DNA of 64,000 nucleotides from Ridgeia piscesae (GCA_025642075.2 JAODUO010000142.1:327501-391500), one strand, 5' to 3'. Shown: positions 37,439 to 52,900, counted from the stretch's first letter. Notes: generated by a model from the letters alone, not told the origin. Made by a program: numbers and translations.

Positions 37439-38429
37439 TATATCAGCGTGCGGCGTGTTTGTAAACCCGCCCGATGATATTCCCCGGGTCAGCACTTCGA
37501 GGTGTGAATAGATGCGGCCGGCCGAAACAAGAGACAAGTTGCTGCGGTGATCGAAGCGACATCGGTTGCTGGCGCTCCCGTTCCTGTTGCGTAACTATGT
37601 ACCGGGCGACGTTCGTGGGGCGTGGCAGAGACCGGCTGTCCGAGCACGCGTGGGTGTCCGTCGAACGATCATGGGATGTGACGAATATGTTGCGCTGAGC
37701 AAGTCAAACTCCAAAGAAGCGCATTTAACATGTTCTAAGCTGATAGTGTTCTAAGTAATGGTTTAATTTGAAAGAAATGATCTTACTAATAACATTGAAA
37801 GTCGTCAAAATGGCATCGATTGACGGCTTGTCTCTCCCACTTGATTACCGGACGTGAACCAGAACCATGACATGACAAGAATGAGAAAATGGGTATAAAA
37901 AACGAGTGGCGGGCGATAGTCTACCAACTTTGTCACGCTTTCAATCGAGATGTAGCAGTTTGTTATACACATCTGACAGCTCTTTTCTGAACAGCCTCCA
38001 GTTGTATGTGATGTGTTTGGTGGTTGGATTCCATACAGTTTAGGTCCGCGTCTATAGTGGCGCCACTTATCGGATTTTCCTGTGATTAAATTATGTACAC
38101 GCGCAAAAACGAATGTGTTTAATGTACAGTTTGATCGATAACAGATAGTAATTTTAAATGTTTGATCGCATTACCAGAGCTTATTTGTCCTAGCTAGGCC
38201 CATAAATGTCTATGATACAAACATCTGTGATTGTAAGTGGCTGTTTTCAAGTGCAGACCTTAACTGCAAAAGCATCAATTAAAGTGTCATTGATCATACA
38301 TTTCTTTTTGCTTAGCTGTATACATAATATTGCTGCATACATATTATTACTGTTTATATTTGAATATAAATTATTCCGTCTTATTCATGTAGATGTTCAC
38401 CGAACAATTTTGTAGGACAACTTCGTTTC

Positions 38430-38468
38430 ATGATGCAACATGGCGGCGTCCATGGAGGGCGACGATAA
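38430..38468 (+). promoter_or_regulatory. DNAJC11 start-codon context: upstream ATG frame and YY1-like box
   Basis: Two adjacent ATGs at 38430 and 38433, in a weak context (T at -3), open a 12-codon frame that overlaps the true start and stops at TAA 38466-38468. The true ATG at 38440 has a strong context (A at -3, G at +4). AACATGGCGGC at 38437-38447 matches the YY1 consensus AANATGGCGGC, which often overlaps start codons of housekeeping genes. Both regulatory roles are inferred from sequence only. Confidence 0.5.
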
Positions 38469-41400
38469 TTTGATTGACTCTGATGATTATTACGCATGGC
38501 TTGGACTCAGCAAGGATGTAAGTCATGTAAACACTACAAATGATAGTACACTGAAAGCCGCTTTGAATAAATGTTGAGTCAACCACAAATAGCAATTGGA
38601 TTACTTTTTAAATCACGAAAAGACTCCTTGAAGGCATGACCTGAGCGTCGGCTATCCTGACTTGTGCGGACTGGTTTGTCATTTATACCACGAACATAAT
38701 ATTATAAGCGCCAGCGCATTCTTATTGTAGGATGTCAGCATCACAGTGACATTTATCAATCCGTACATATATATTCCCTTACGAATGTTCTACATATGAC
38801 TGACAAACACTACAACGAGTATTATTAGAACCATTTTGCTGAGCGAAAATAGGAGCAGTGTTGTCAGCACAACCAACGTGTGTACCAGTCAGGTGTCGGT
38901 GAACTTGCTTTATCAGCTCTTATCTATGCATTGCTAAAACCACATTATGTCACAGATATATCCTGTATAAGTGTATTTTTTTCTTTCAAGTCATAAAAAT
39001 TAATTAATTCCGTAAGCATTCTCAACATTATAACTTCCAGAATTCCCTGGCCTTGTCAGACACAGCAAATACCAACTCTTGTTTACTCATCCCAACAAAA
39101 TGTACTGGTCTTCCCAACATTTTGTTAAATATAAAATGGCAATATTATCATTTCAAATACTTTGATAGAATAAACGGACATGACACATGTACAAGAAAAT
39201 TAAGTATGTTAAGTCAGTTAAGTGCAATCAATGTCATACACTTTTGTATTTTTCCAAATAAAAAAATGTCAACTTTATTCTCAAATGCCTTATTAAATCT
39301 CAATTTGCTTTTAAATTTATACTTAACATTTTTACAATAGGATGTTGCTCATAATTCTCATTTGTAAGAGGACTTTTTGTTGAGCTGTGGCATTTTCTAA
39401 GTAGGGCTATGTGCTGGATTCATTGATAGAATTTGTCTTATCACAATTTCTGTTTTATGTGGAAAAAAGATATTTCAATTTTCTGCCTTACAAAGTTAGT
39501 AGCAAGAAATGCTCAAATTAAAAAACAATGGGCATATGTGTTGATGAAAGTTTTTTTCTTGGTGAGGAATGACACATACATCTTCTAAGTTTTAATGTGC
39601 CATCTTTGCACCGTGTTGTAGAGGTAAGTTGGCTATCAAAACTACTACGGGCGCCATCTCGTGACAATATTTGCATTAGTGTTGTGGTGAAATGAAAATA
39701 GTTAGCAGTGATGCATGTGTTTCTATCTTTTTAGCATTGGAATTATTGACTAAAATGAACGATATGTATTGCAATACAGTCAACAAGCAGATAAGCATTT
39801 ACATTGAACCCTGATAATGATCATAATCATATATCATCATTATAACCATGAGAGATTAATAATGTCATTTAAACTTGTCATGTGGACTACTGAAGGTCTG
39901 ACAGAGGGAATCTACTGACTGAGTGAGACATGGCAACGATGTCAACTTGCAACCTCTTTTCTCATTTTTGAGGACATTAATACAATATTTCAGGGGTAGA
40001 AATAACTCCAAAATATCTGGCAGTCAGCAGGACTGCCTAGTTGAGAAATCTGGCAGTCCTCAGGGATATCTGGCTGTCCTGAAAATGGCCCCCCCAATTT
40101 TTGTTTAGCAAAATAACACGACAAACACAATATTTTAAAATCGAACAAATTTAATACAAAAGGCGAACATCAAACACATACATACCCCCGCACCAACAAC
40201 ATATATACACCAACACCAGAAACATAATTATATATACCTGCACAGGAAACATAATTATATACACATACACCAGAAACATATATATATATATAAACACCAA
40301 AACATATATACATCAACAAGCTCGTTCATCTCACTCTTCCAATCTGGCAAGAGCTGTCGCCAGATAACTGTCACTGTCATTACTGTCACTCTCGCTATCA
40401 CTGCCAATGTCTGGTTGGGGCGACGTGTCAACTTGCTAAAACACAAATAAAAATTTAGATTGATCATGACTTCTTTGTACGGTACCTGAAGTGGTGTAGA
40501 ATGACATTTTGATCGATAAGAAATAGAAGAAACGGTTTAAAAGGGCCCAACTAATTTAGGCCAGGTAAGTATATAAGATTACCCGTGTTTTGTAAGAATT
40601 ATAGATGTTATGTCCCAAGTCACTTATGTCCCAATATTGTGGACGATATGTCCCCAAACAAGATGCTAAGTAACAGTTAAGATATGCAATGGGCTTGAAA
40701 TGTTTGATACAGAAGTCACAGAAAATAACAGGTACAACCATTTCAGCTGATGAGCGTCACCGTTACCCCTTAGCCTATCACAATAAATGTCAGACATATT
40801 TTGGTTATTTCTACCAAATTATTATCTAAGTTGACTTAAAATACAGTAAGACACACATTCATACGCTGATGGCTTCTGTAAATTGTAATATAATTAAGGA
40901 TGGCATTAGATTAATAACCGCAACAGACTTGATCCAAGATGGATTTGTAAACAAACATGGCTGACCACAAGCGTTTGGTTATTAGTACAACATTGAACAA
41001 GACTTCCCACTTGTTACATTTACTGACAGTGCATTATATACAATCCCGAGTGTTTTTAAATAACATACAATCATATCTGCAAGTGTAATTACCTGACTCG
41101 CTCAAATAAAAAGCTCCGAAATTTTGCTTCGCTCCATCTGAATATCGCTGTGAAAATGATATTTAAATGCGCCTTCGAAGATCGAAATGGAAAACATTAA
41201 TTTCAAGTAACTGGTTAGTAATCCGGTAGGTTCGCAGCGATCATTTTCGACTTGATCAATAGGGGTCGTTGCTGTTGTCGAACATCGACATTGTGAATAA
41301 AAACTGGTAAAAATATTCCCGAATTTGGCGGGTGTCCATCTTCGGCAGTCCGACCGAATTTCTGGCAGTCCTCGGACTGCCGGACACCCACTATTTCGAC

Positions 41401-44400
41401 CCCTGTATTTGCCTCCCACTTTTCAATAAACTCAACTTTTATATATGTATGTTATATAGTAATGTATACCATTTCCAGAGAATTCTGCTTTTAATTTCTG
41501 CTGCAGTGATTGTTGTGACTGTTGACTATATAATCTAAGATAAACACATATACAAATGCAGTTGGTGTGTTGTGTTTCCAGGCATCAAAGGATGAAATTA
41601 ATAATGCGTTTCGGCGACTTAGTCGGATGTATCATCCAGACAAACATGCTAGTAACCCTGAGCTGACAGAGAAGGCAGGTGTACTCTTCACCCGCGTAAA
41701 GCAAGCATATGAAGGTAGGTGTGCTTTACTCTTTGCAAACCTAAGTACCTGCAGTACACTTCTGAACATAACCAGTCGTTCCAGCACCAGTATTGATCAG
41801 GCCACAATTATACAGTATTTGGTATTTCTGGCATATTTGAACAAGAAGAGCACTCTGTACTGCATGATAAGACTTATGTAGCACTTAATTAATCATGATC
41901 CTACAGTGAAAGGCACAATATTCTATGTCTAGTCTGTGGATATTGTGAAAAGTGACTCACAAGACGATCATTGGAACACAACACATAGTTTTGACTGAAA
42001 AGTAATTATAGTATATCGTTGATAGTGTAAACTTTGAAACTAGTTTGGTATGGTTTTATCTTGTAGTGCTGTCTGATGAGCATAAGCGAGCCATCTATGA
42101 CACGACTGGCATCAAAGGATTGGAGACAGAAGGTTGGGAGGTCGGTACTCGTACTACTCTATAGGACACTCGTTGGACATGTCATAGGCACATACAGATC
42201 TACTTAGACTAGTGAATACCAATTATTTCCTAAAGATGACACTGCCTAATAGATGGCACCCCCTTTCTCATATGTGAACCTTGCACAAAAACACATTTTT
42301 AGAAGTGAACATGGGCTTTAAAATGTTAGGTGGGAACTGAAACGCAGCGGTTATATGTTATATCGTCATAGCTCCCTGGCGTATCAATCAATCTATTGAC
42401 AGCTGAAATTGCTTTTTGACTCTGAGATCAATTAACCCTTTTGTGTCTTTGAGCTTGGTTTCTATGGATTTAGCCACAGTAGAAGTTATCTAATTAATAT
42501 TATTTATTGTCGTGTGTACTATCTAAGTTTATATTAATGGTAACATAAACCTACTCACTTACAAAGCAAAGTGAAAAGAAAATGTTGTTCAATGCCTACA
42601 GCAGCATAATAGACCATTGCATAATACATATCATCATCTTTGTTCTATTCAAGTTCCAAGTACATACAGCAAGGACAGTTGAGTCTGTCTTTACCACTAT
42701 AGAAAATTAATGTTTTTTGTAAACAAATTCTGTTGTAAACCAGTGGTAGTGTATTGTCACATTACATTGTTTTATCTACAGCTTGTCACAAGGACAAAAA
42801 CGCCCCAGGAAATTCTTGAGGAATATGAGCGACTGTCGAAGGAAAGGGAGGAACGCCGGCTGCAGCAGCGGACAAACCCCAGGGTAAAGTTTTGTGTATT
42901 ACCTGCCGTACACAGGGGGATTAGTGACCAATGCGTGTATCTGTTGTAAGGTGACAGATACATGCATTGGTCACTGTTTTATTGTTTGACCAATCAAATC
43001 GATATGTACGTATATATGTATCTATACATGTATAGAGACAAGCACCAGTGAATAGACACTCAAACAATGCAAAAGATTAATGATTTGACAGCCCGGTGAC
43101 AACTAAGGTAGTGATGTGAGTCATGTGACACCCATTAGGTGACCACTAAGGTAGTGATGTTACAGCCGTTAGGTGACTGTTAAGGTAGTGATTTGACAGC
43201 GAATAGGTGACCACTATTTAGCCACGTGGTTAGGTGGGTATTAAAGTACTTGGTAGTGATGTGACACTTGTTAGCTGCCCACTGAGGTAGTGATGTGACA
43301 ACTGCTATGTTGTTGACAGGGGACAGTGACAGTTGGAGTGGATGCCACAGATTTGTTTGAGAGCTACATGCCAGCTGATGCCAGGCAATACAGGTATGAC
43401 ATGTTGACTTGTACTGGGCGTAACAGTTAAAATGGTGATGTTGCAGTAGTATCACATGGCTGGTGATGTTGCAGTAGTATCACATGGCTGGCGATGTTAC
43501 AGTAGTATCACATGGCTGGCGATGTTACAGTAGTATCACATGGCTGGTGATGTTGCAGTAGTATCACATGGCTGGTGATGTTGCAGTAATATCACATGGC
43601 TGGTGATGTTGCAGTAGTATCACATGGTTGGTGATGTTGCAGTAGTATCACATGGCTGGTGATGTTACAGTAGTATCACATGGCTGGTGATGTTGCAGTA
43701 GTATCACATGGCTGGTGATGTTGCAGTAGTATCACAAGGCTGGTGATGTTGCAGTAGTATCACATGGCTGGTGATGTTGCAGTTGTATCACATGGCTGGT
43801 GATGTTGCAGTAGTATCACATGGCTGGTGATGTTACAGTAGTATCACATGGCTGGTGATGTTACAGTAGTATCACATGGTTGGTGATGTTGCAGTAGTAT
43901 CACGTGGCTGGCGATGTTACAGTAGTATCACATGGCTGGCGATGTTGCAGTAGTATCACATGGCTGGCGATGTTACAGTAGTATCACATGGCTGGTGATG
44001 TTGCAGTAGTATCACATGGCTGGTGATGTTGCAGTAGTATCACATGGCTGGTGATGTTGCAGTAGTATCACATGGCTGGTGATGTTACAGTAGTATCACA
44101 TGGCTGGTGATGTTGCAGTAGTATCACATGGCTGGTGATGTTGCAGTAGTATCACATGGCTGGTGATGTTGCAGTAGTATCACATGGCTGGTGATGTTGC
44201 AGTAGTATCACATGGCTGGTGATGTTGCAGTAGTATCACATGGCTGGTGATGTTACAGTAGTATCACATGGCTGGTGATGTTGCAGTAGTCCAATTCCCC
44301 ACTTTGAGATCAACCAGATGTCAATCAACCAGTCAGTCGAATGTCCACTTACGACAAATGACACGGCCACCCTCAGTGGCTCCCTCTCTACACACAATGG

Positions 44401-47400
44401 CAGTGGCCGCGGCAACATCAGTGGATCGTTCAGACGGATCATCTCGCAGAAATCATGGGCCGAGGTAAAGATTTATGGTTCATGTAGACATTGATACTAA
44501 TTCATACAAAGTTATGGTGTTTTCCCATTGTATTGTGACTTACCATTACAATGTACTTTATGTTTGGTTAAGTTATTAAACTTGCACGTCTTTAACTCTA
44601 AAGTTTCTGTGTATAACTATTGTACACCAAGACACATAAATTTGGAGACTTAAATGAAACACTATTGATACGTCCAAATTTCTGTTTTTGAAGTAGAAAC
44701 AGGCGGCATTCAATGTTGAAATAATTACATGGATTAAATGTCGAGTGTGAGAAGATATCACATAATGTGTACAGTTCTCTGTTCCTGGACTTTATAAGGT
44801 GCATACTGATAGAAAGGTGGCTCCTCGATAGCGACTAGCATGGTCTTAGAGGAGTCTCCTGACCGTATGTTGTATTACTAATTATTATAAATACTATTAC
44901 CGTGATTGTTATATTTGTACTGAATCTGATTTGTTTCACATGGATGTAGTGTATGTGTTTGGTTGAAATACTGGTCGAATAAAAAAACGTCATTCATTCA
45001 ACTCAATGGATGTTCCATCTCGTAGTGCATACGTTGCTTGTAGTTTTATACCAAACATTTATTTTGCAGGCAGAGCTGACCGTGGGGAATGGGTCAGAGT
45101 TACAGATCCGTGGATTCCGAACTCTCTGGCGAAGAGGGTGAGTGAGAATTGGTGAATTCTTGCATTGAAAACTAAGTGAAGTGAATTTTTCAATTTATTT
45201 CAAACGTCATTTCCATAAACATAATATTCTTGTCAAATCATGTGCAGTCTATGAAATCTGTTGATAGTACACTCATGTCACAATGTTTGCTCAAACCTGG
45301 CAATAAGTGTGCCAAAAAACAAGCAGCTTTTCTTTGAGGGTAACCTCTCCTGTAGCATATGGTGTTCAGTGGTGGAGCTTGTTGTTTCAAACTGTACATA
45401 AAATTGCATTTGCAAAAATATTTGTTATCACCAGATAGGCTGGTTGTACAAAAATGGAATATTTATCGCCATCCGATTGTTCGTGCTACTCCTCCAGACA
45501 TTGTAGAATTCCATTTTTTTATTATGCATGTCAAATAGATTTTCGCCAATGAAGAGGGAGAGTAATTTAAAAATAATCCTTCTAAAACATTGCTGTCCCA
45601 TTTCTTATGCAACGATCATGTAAAAATATAAACAGTTGTTATTTCATACACTACCATTTTATAAGCTGTATTATGCAGTGATCGCAATGTAATGTTGACA
45701 AATAGATGTTTTGTAACTGCATGCTCATACAGTTACAAGGTTCAATTGAGGCCAGGCTCCAGTCCTGCACCACAGGCGTGATATTTGTTACATTGTCCCA
45801 CTCGAATAGCTTGAACGCACCCAAAGGGCTTGTAAATACAGCACTCAGCGCACACAGATTGATTCAACGTGCCCTTGCAAAACGTAATCTTGTATTAAAA
45901 TATACGTAGTTTTAATTGTTCAGAAATGTGTCCAGTGGTACTATTCTGCAAATGCAAACATTGGAATCTGCCACATATGAAGACCAGTAATAATTATTAA
46001 AGTTATTATTCCGTTCGAATATGTTAGATGCCCATCGTTAAGCCGAACTTGTCCACTGTCTGCTAGCACTGATCGGGAAGCATCGCACTCACAAATGACA
46101 TGCCAAAAGTGTGACATTTCACACCAAGGTAGATGGCAATACTAAGCTATTTATTTTTGAAAATGTTATACTTTAAAAAGAATGTACACATAGTAATGCT
46201 ATTATAATTTTCTAAGGTATTTAAATTAGGTGATACAAACTTGTGACGGGCTTCATCACTAAATAAATTACTAGTAATAATACACATATACTCGTAATAA
46301 AATGGTCCATAATTTGAACGTTGTACATTCGGTGCTGCATTGTCCAAAATGGCCTGATTCTACAATCTAGGTAGGCCACTGGCCCACTTGGCCAAGATCC
46401 TAGATTGAACTCTGCTGTTTAGAAGTCAGGACTGTACTGGTGCAGTGTGTGTTGCCTGTATGTGTGCGTTAAACGTATTAATAAATTGCTTTTTCTTCAC
46501 CAGGTTTTGCACACTTGCTGGCCTCTTTCAGTTCACACCTCATGGCCTTCGACCAGGAGTGTCTGCAAGTGAGTGACTGTTAATATCTCCTTTTTAAACT
46601 TCATTCCATGATCATAACAAGAAACCATCTCTGTGCTGATAGGGAGCTCCACTGTCCAAGTTAATCAGATCAACTGCATGTGTGACATCAGTTATGTGGC
46701 TTGGAACAGTTGTTGAGGACAAATTTATGGCATTTCGAACAATTGTCATCATACTTAGTTCAACGTTTTATATGTGAACATGACATTGGACTGATAGTGT
46801 GATATGGAGTAGGTGTCAGTCGTTAAAGCCAACAGTGCAGACATGTAATCAACAGTTTTGCTCTGTCGTCCATCATTGTGATAACTATTTTCCTCTGTCT
46901 GCTATCCAATCACTAGATGGCGCTCTCGGGTACCAGGACAGAAAATCAGAAGTGAAATGTCTTATTTGTGTAATGCGTTGCTACTACACTGATGTGTACT
47001 TACTACTAAGTGTCAGAGCTTTCTAGGCAGATACAGCTATTATATATACTACTTAGAAGTGTTCATACGTATCTGTTGCATGCTTGCTGCAGTGAATGGT
47101 GCATACAAGATCATGTTACTATTATGATTTGCATGTGACTACAGGCAGAGTTACTTGTTACTTGTAGCGGTGGCGACACAGCTGGACAAGAACCTACAAG
47201 GTCGACTCATGTGGAACGCTGGCTTACATTCCAGCATCAACACCATGGCTATCTGGGACACGGAGAAACACCACCTCACATGGGCCATTCAGGTTTCTAT
47301 GCTTGTTTCTGTAGGCAGTCCTAGCAAAACTCGCCAGTCGCTGACATCTGTCGGTGCAGGAAGACTGGCTGAAGTATGTGCAGTAATATTGGATAGTTAC

Positions 47401-49959
47401 CATAACTTTCTGTGTGCAGGCTTTTTTACTTCATTTATATTAAAACTCTGGATGCATATTATAAATGGACGTAATTTGTAATTGTTCTTAAATTAACTAT
47501 GGAGTCAAGGATCGCAATACAAATCAACTATTATGAAATGATAGTAACTAGCCCTAAGGCGCACTTCAAACAAACTGTCAGAGACTGGGAAATGAATGGT
47601 TGATGTCATGAGTTGGGATTCCTCTACATAGTAATATAGAATTTTTTTCAGAATTTTGCAAACGTTGTGGTGCATATTATACATGTGGGTGCATTATGCA
47701 TGGTCAGTTATGGTATCCACACTAACACATATCTTTTTTACAAGACTGTTGCTAGTTATGTAAAACATCACCAACTAATCTATGTGCTTTTATGTGGGTG
47801 ACTTATCTAATCTTCAACACTTGTATATCTAATGTTGCAATCAATCACCTGACATCATGTATGACTACAATTCCAGTAAGAATTTTTATGTCATGAGAAA
47901 TTCAGGAAACGTAATAGTATTACTTTTTTATTCGAACCCCAGAAATTCAAGGTGCTTAAGAGTAAAAATTTGATATAAATTTAGATGCACACAGATGCTG
48001 CCCCACAGACACATTCGTGTACATCACATGATGTATGCTATGTTAAGTTATGTTATGCTATGTTAAGGTCAGATATACTTCAAGAAATGTTGTCACAATG
48101 TTATTGTAAGTAGTTTACCATATTACTGGATAATTAGAGACTGTGTTTGTAAATGCTGTTTTTTTTCTTCAATTCCAGTTAGGTTTTAGCAACACGTTCA
48201 TGATGATTCATTACACACGCAAGTTCGTGGAAAACGATGCCAAGTTCAGAAGTTCACTAAGGTTAGTTCAGAAGTTCACTGAATTCACTTCAAAAGTCCA
48301 CTCACGTTAATTTGGCAGTTAAGGAATTGCCACACCATGACAACCCAATTCTGCTGGGAGATTTCATTTGCATCAGTATGGTCTCCCCTTAACAATGCTT
48401 GCTAATTTCAACTTGCCATTAGAAACACTATTCCAACAAGTGCTGTTTAATTTTGGAAAGTGTAAGTGCCTTCACACAGGACATGGGAATGAAGATGCAC
48501 AATATACAATGGGTGGTACTGTACTAAATACTACCTTAAAGGAAAAGGACTTAGGGTTAACTATTAGTGCTGACATGAAGGTATCAGAGCAGTGTGGAAT
48601 TGCAGCAGCGAAGGGAAACCAAATTCTTGGATTAATTAGGCGAAATATAGTGTACAAAGAAAAAGAACTAATAATACCGCTGTATAAAACAATAGTTAGG
48701 CCTCACTTAGAATATTGTATACAAGCATGGAGGCCATATCGCAAGAAGGATATTGATATGCTAGAAAGAGTACAAAGGAGAGCAACCAAAATGATACCAA
48801 AACTCAGGAATATTAGTTATGAAATGCGTCTAAAAGAATGTGGTTTAACAACACTAGAAACCAGAAGATTGAGAGGAGATCAGATTGAGGTGTTTAAAAT
48901 ATTGAATGGATATGAAAATATTGACAGAAATATTTGTTTCACAGTCAAGGAAGAGAGAAGGACTAGAGGACATGGAGTTACATTAGCAAAGAAGCAGTGT
49001 AGACTAGTTATTAGAACAGATTATCAGCTGATTGTGTAGGTGCTAGTAGTGTTAATATATTTAAAAATAAAATCGACATATACCTAAGACGGGCGGGGTA
49101 TACTTAGATAGATAGGTTGGACTCTCGATAAGCCAAATGGCTTCCTGTCCACCTGCCATCTAGAGTTGAATCTCTAGGTGGCAATCTTGTTAAATCTTGT
49201 TAAAGGTGGAAAAGTACAAAAGTTACTTAAAGTAATCTTCATAATACAACCACCATGCAGTTATGGCAACCCTAGAGGTCCCAAAATATTTATGTAGCAA
49301 TAAGTTATGAGGAAATAGGCTCACTAGTGTCACCACAGATCAATTCATTCTGCCATGTTAGCCCAGTTAAAATCAGCTGTTAGATTGGATCAACATGATC
49401 AGAACAAGGAGATGTGGTGGATGAGGATTGGATTACTAATTCTGGGTAGTTGCAGCAGATCTACAGTTCTATGGATTTCTATAATTTTTTAATCCTAATC
49501 ATAGTCAGATTGTGTGTTTCTTTTCCTCACCAGGTTTGGTACATTTGGAGTGGTGTTTGAATATGGCTGTGAAAAGAAAGTGTCACAATTCAGTGTCCTT
49601 GGTGCTACAATGACCGTGGGGACACCGATGGGTGTCTCACTCAAGATCAGGTGGGTTTCACCAGGACATGTTTCAGTTGACGTCCTGCCTGTGTAGACTC
49701 ACCCAGTCTGACAGTGTATTGTGGCAGGAATGATGCTCTGTTCTTGGTGGAATGTGCTTATGATTAATGCTGAATTGCAAGCTGATAAATGTATTTTGAA
49801 TTTGGTATATTGATAAATGGAACCTGTTTTACTTTAGTCTATGATCAAAAATTGTTGTGTGAAATTTTTTCAATTTAACATGTATTTTGTAGTTTACCAA
49901 TACATTTTATAGGAAAATATATTAAATTTATTTTTCATTTCAATCAATCGATTTCAACT

Positions 49960-49999
<40 letters not shown>

Positions 50000-52900
50000 C
50001 ACACACCACACACACACACACACACCCCACACACACACACACACCACACACCACACCACACACACACACACACACACACCATACACAATGTTTATCCATC
50101 CATGGCTAGCCTTCCCCAGATCCTGTTTCATGCTGTCCTCAACAATAACCTCTATTGAAGTCCTACAAGTCTAGTATGGGATGTTACAATACTTATCTAT
50201 ATATATCCTACATCTCTAATATCCGGCATCTCTTACAGACTAAACCGAGGCACGCAGACGTACATATTTCCCATCCATCTCTCTGAGACGATCGTCCCCA
50301 GTGCAGTTTTCTATGGCACGGTCGTACCAATAGGTGTCTACTTCGCCGTCAAAATACTACTTGTGAATCCCTTCATAAAAGGACAACAAGAAAGGTCAGT
50401 TGCGTCCTTGTACCACTGTTGTCAATCCTGATGTTTTCCGTACAGTTTATGTAGAAGAATTGTTACATAGAAACATAACTTTTTAACCAATGCCCTATTC
50501 TGTTCTTGTCAGGAGATGTTAACATGGTAGACATTCACCTTGATATTGATAATAAAAAAGATGTGGAACTTGGAGATGTGAAACAGCGTTAGTGCGATGG
50601 CGTGCAGTGGCTCAGCAGTCAATTAAAGATTATCAGATTGAGATATGATTTATTTACATCCATAGCAGCTGTGAGAACAAGGGCAACTGGCAGTGCCTGG
50701 TTCTAGGTCCTCCAGGTGCGATTTACTGTAGCTTTGGTAATTGTTTTATTCTACCTTGTCTGTGTCTTTTGGAAGAGACCGGAGCAGCTGTTAGTCTTGT
50801 TTATGTGCGTCCACTAGGAGCAGTTAAAGATTGTACAAAGAAATAGACAAAATCTGTTGTGAACTCACTGTGCTAACAAATTCAATTTTCATTACAAAAA
50901 CCTTTGCAGGCAGTTGGACACAGCATTAACTTGTGCTGAAACAGTTGCTGCTATATAAATACTCCCCCACACTGTAAATGTGCAGTTTTTACTGTTTAAA
51001 TATGTTTAAGAAACATGAATATTTTGAGTTGTTTTGTTTGGTAGAGAACTACAGAAGAAGAAGGAAGCGAATCAGCAGAGACTGGCGGAGAAGAAACGTC
51101 TCGCAGAGACGGCCGTAAGTACTCTGTGACTGTAGGTTATTGCTAAACATTACAGCTACATTACACTCAACCACTGAGCCAGAGACGGCCGTAAGTACTC
51201 TGTGACTGTAGGTTAAGCTAAACATTACAGCTACATTACACTCAACCACTGAGCCAGAGACGGCCGTAAGTACTCTGTGACTGTAGGTTATTGCTAAACA
51301 TTACAGCTACATTACACTCAACCACTGAGCCAGAGACGGCCGTAAGTACTCAGTGGCTGTAGGTTAAGCTAAACATTACAGCTACATTACACCCAACCAC
51401 TGAGCCAGAGACGGCCGTAAGTACTCTGTGACTGTAGGTTATTGCTAAACATTACAGCTACATTACACTCAACCACTGAGCCAGAGACGGCCGTAAGTAC
51501 TCTGTGACTGTAGGTTACTGCTAAACATTACAGCTACATTACACCCAACCACTGAGCCAGAGACGGCCGTAAGTACTCAGTGGCTGTAGGTTAAGCTAAA
51601 CATTACAGCTACATTACACCCAACCACTGAGCCAGAGACGGCCGTAAGTACTCAGTGGCTGTAGGTTAAGCTAAACATTACAGCTACATTACACCCAACC
51701 ACTGAGCCAGAGACGGCCGTAAGTACTCAGTGACTGTAGGTTAAGCTAAACATTACAGCTACATTACACCCAACCACTGAGCCAGAGACGGCCGTAAGTA
51801 CTCTGTGACTGTAGGTTAAGCTAAACATTACAGCTACATTACACCCAACCACTGGGCCAGAGACGGCCGTAAGTACTCAGTGGCTGTAGGTTAAGCTAAA
51901 CATTACAGCTACATTACACCCAACCACTGAGCCAGAGACGGCCGTAAGTACTCAGTGGCTGTAGGTTAAGCTAAACATTACAGCTACATTACACCCAACC
52001 ACTGAGCCAGAGACGGCCTAAGTACTCAGTGACTGTGGGTTTAAAGTTAAACATTACAGCTACATTCACCCAACCACTGGGCCAGAGACGGCCGAAAATA
52101 CTCATTGGCTGTGGGTTTAAAGCTAAACATTACAACATTACACCCAACCACTGAGCCAGAGACGGCCGTAAGTACTCAGTGACTGTAGGTTAAGCTAAAC
52201 ATTACAGCTACATTACACCCAACCACTGGGCCAGAGACGGCCGTAAGTACTCAGTGACTGTAGGTTAAGCTAAACATTACAGCTACATTACACCCAACCA
52301 CTGAGCCAGAGACGGCCGTAAGTACTCTGTGACTGTAGGTTAAGCTAAACATTACAGCTACATTACACCCAACCACTGGGCCAGAGACGGCCGTAAGTAC
52401 TCAGTGGCTGTAGGTTACTGCTAAACATTACAGCTACATTACACTCAACCACTGAGCCAGAGACGGCCGTAAGTACTCTGTGACTGTAGGTTACTGCTAA
52501 ACATTACAGCTACATTACACCCAACCACTGAGCCAGAGACGGCCGTAAGTACTCTGTGACTGTAGGTTAAGCTAAACATTACAGCTACATTACACCCAAC
52601 CACTGAGCCAGAGACGGCCGTAGGTACTCAGTGGCTGTAGGTTAAGCTAAACATTACAGCTACATTATACTCAACCACTGAGCCAGAGACGGCCGTAAGT
52701 ACTCTGTGACTGTAGGTTAAGCTAAACATTACAGCTACATTACACCCAACCACTGGGCCAGAGACGGCCGTAAGTACTCAGTGGCTGTAGGTTAAGCTAA
52801 ACATTACAGCTACATTACACCCAACCACTGAGCCAGAGACGGCCGTAAGTACTCTGTGACTGTAGGTTAAGCTAAACATTACAGCTACATTACACCCAAC

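Noticed and set aside
36902..37537. Overlapping open frames of 160-211 codons on both strands
   Set aside because: All are translations of the GT/GC simple repeat, which is open in every frame.
43433..44292. CRISPR-like array
   Set aside because: The 28-bp units are directly adjacent with no unique spacers, and the setting is an intron of an animal gene.
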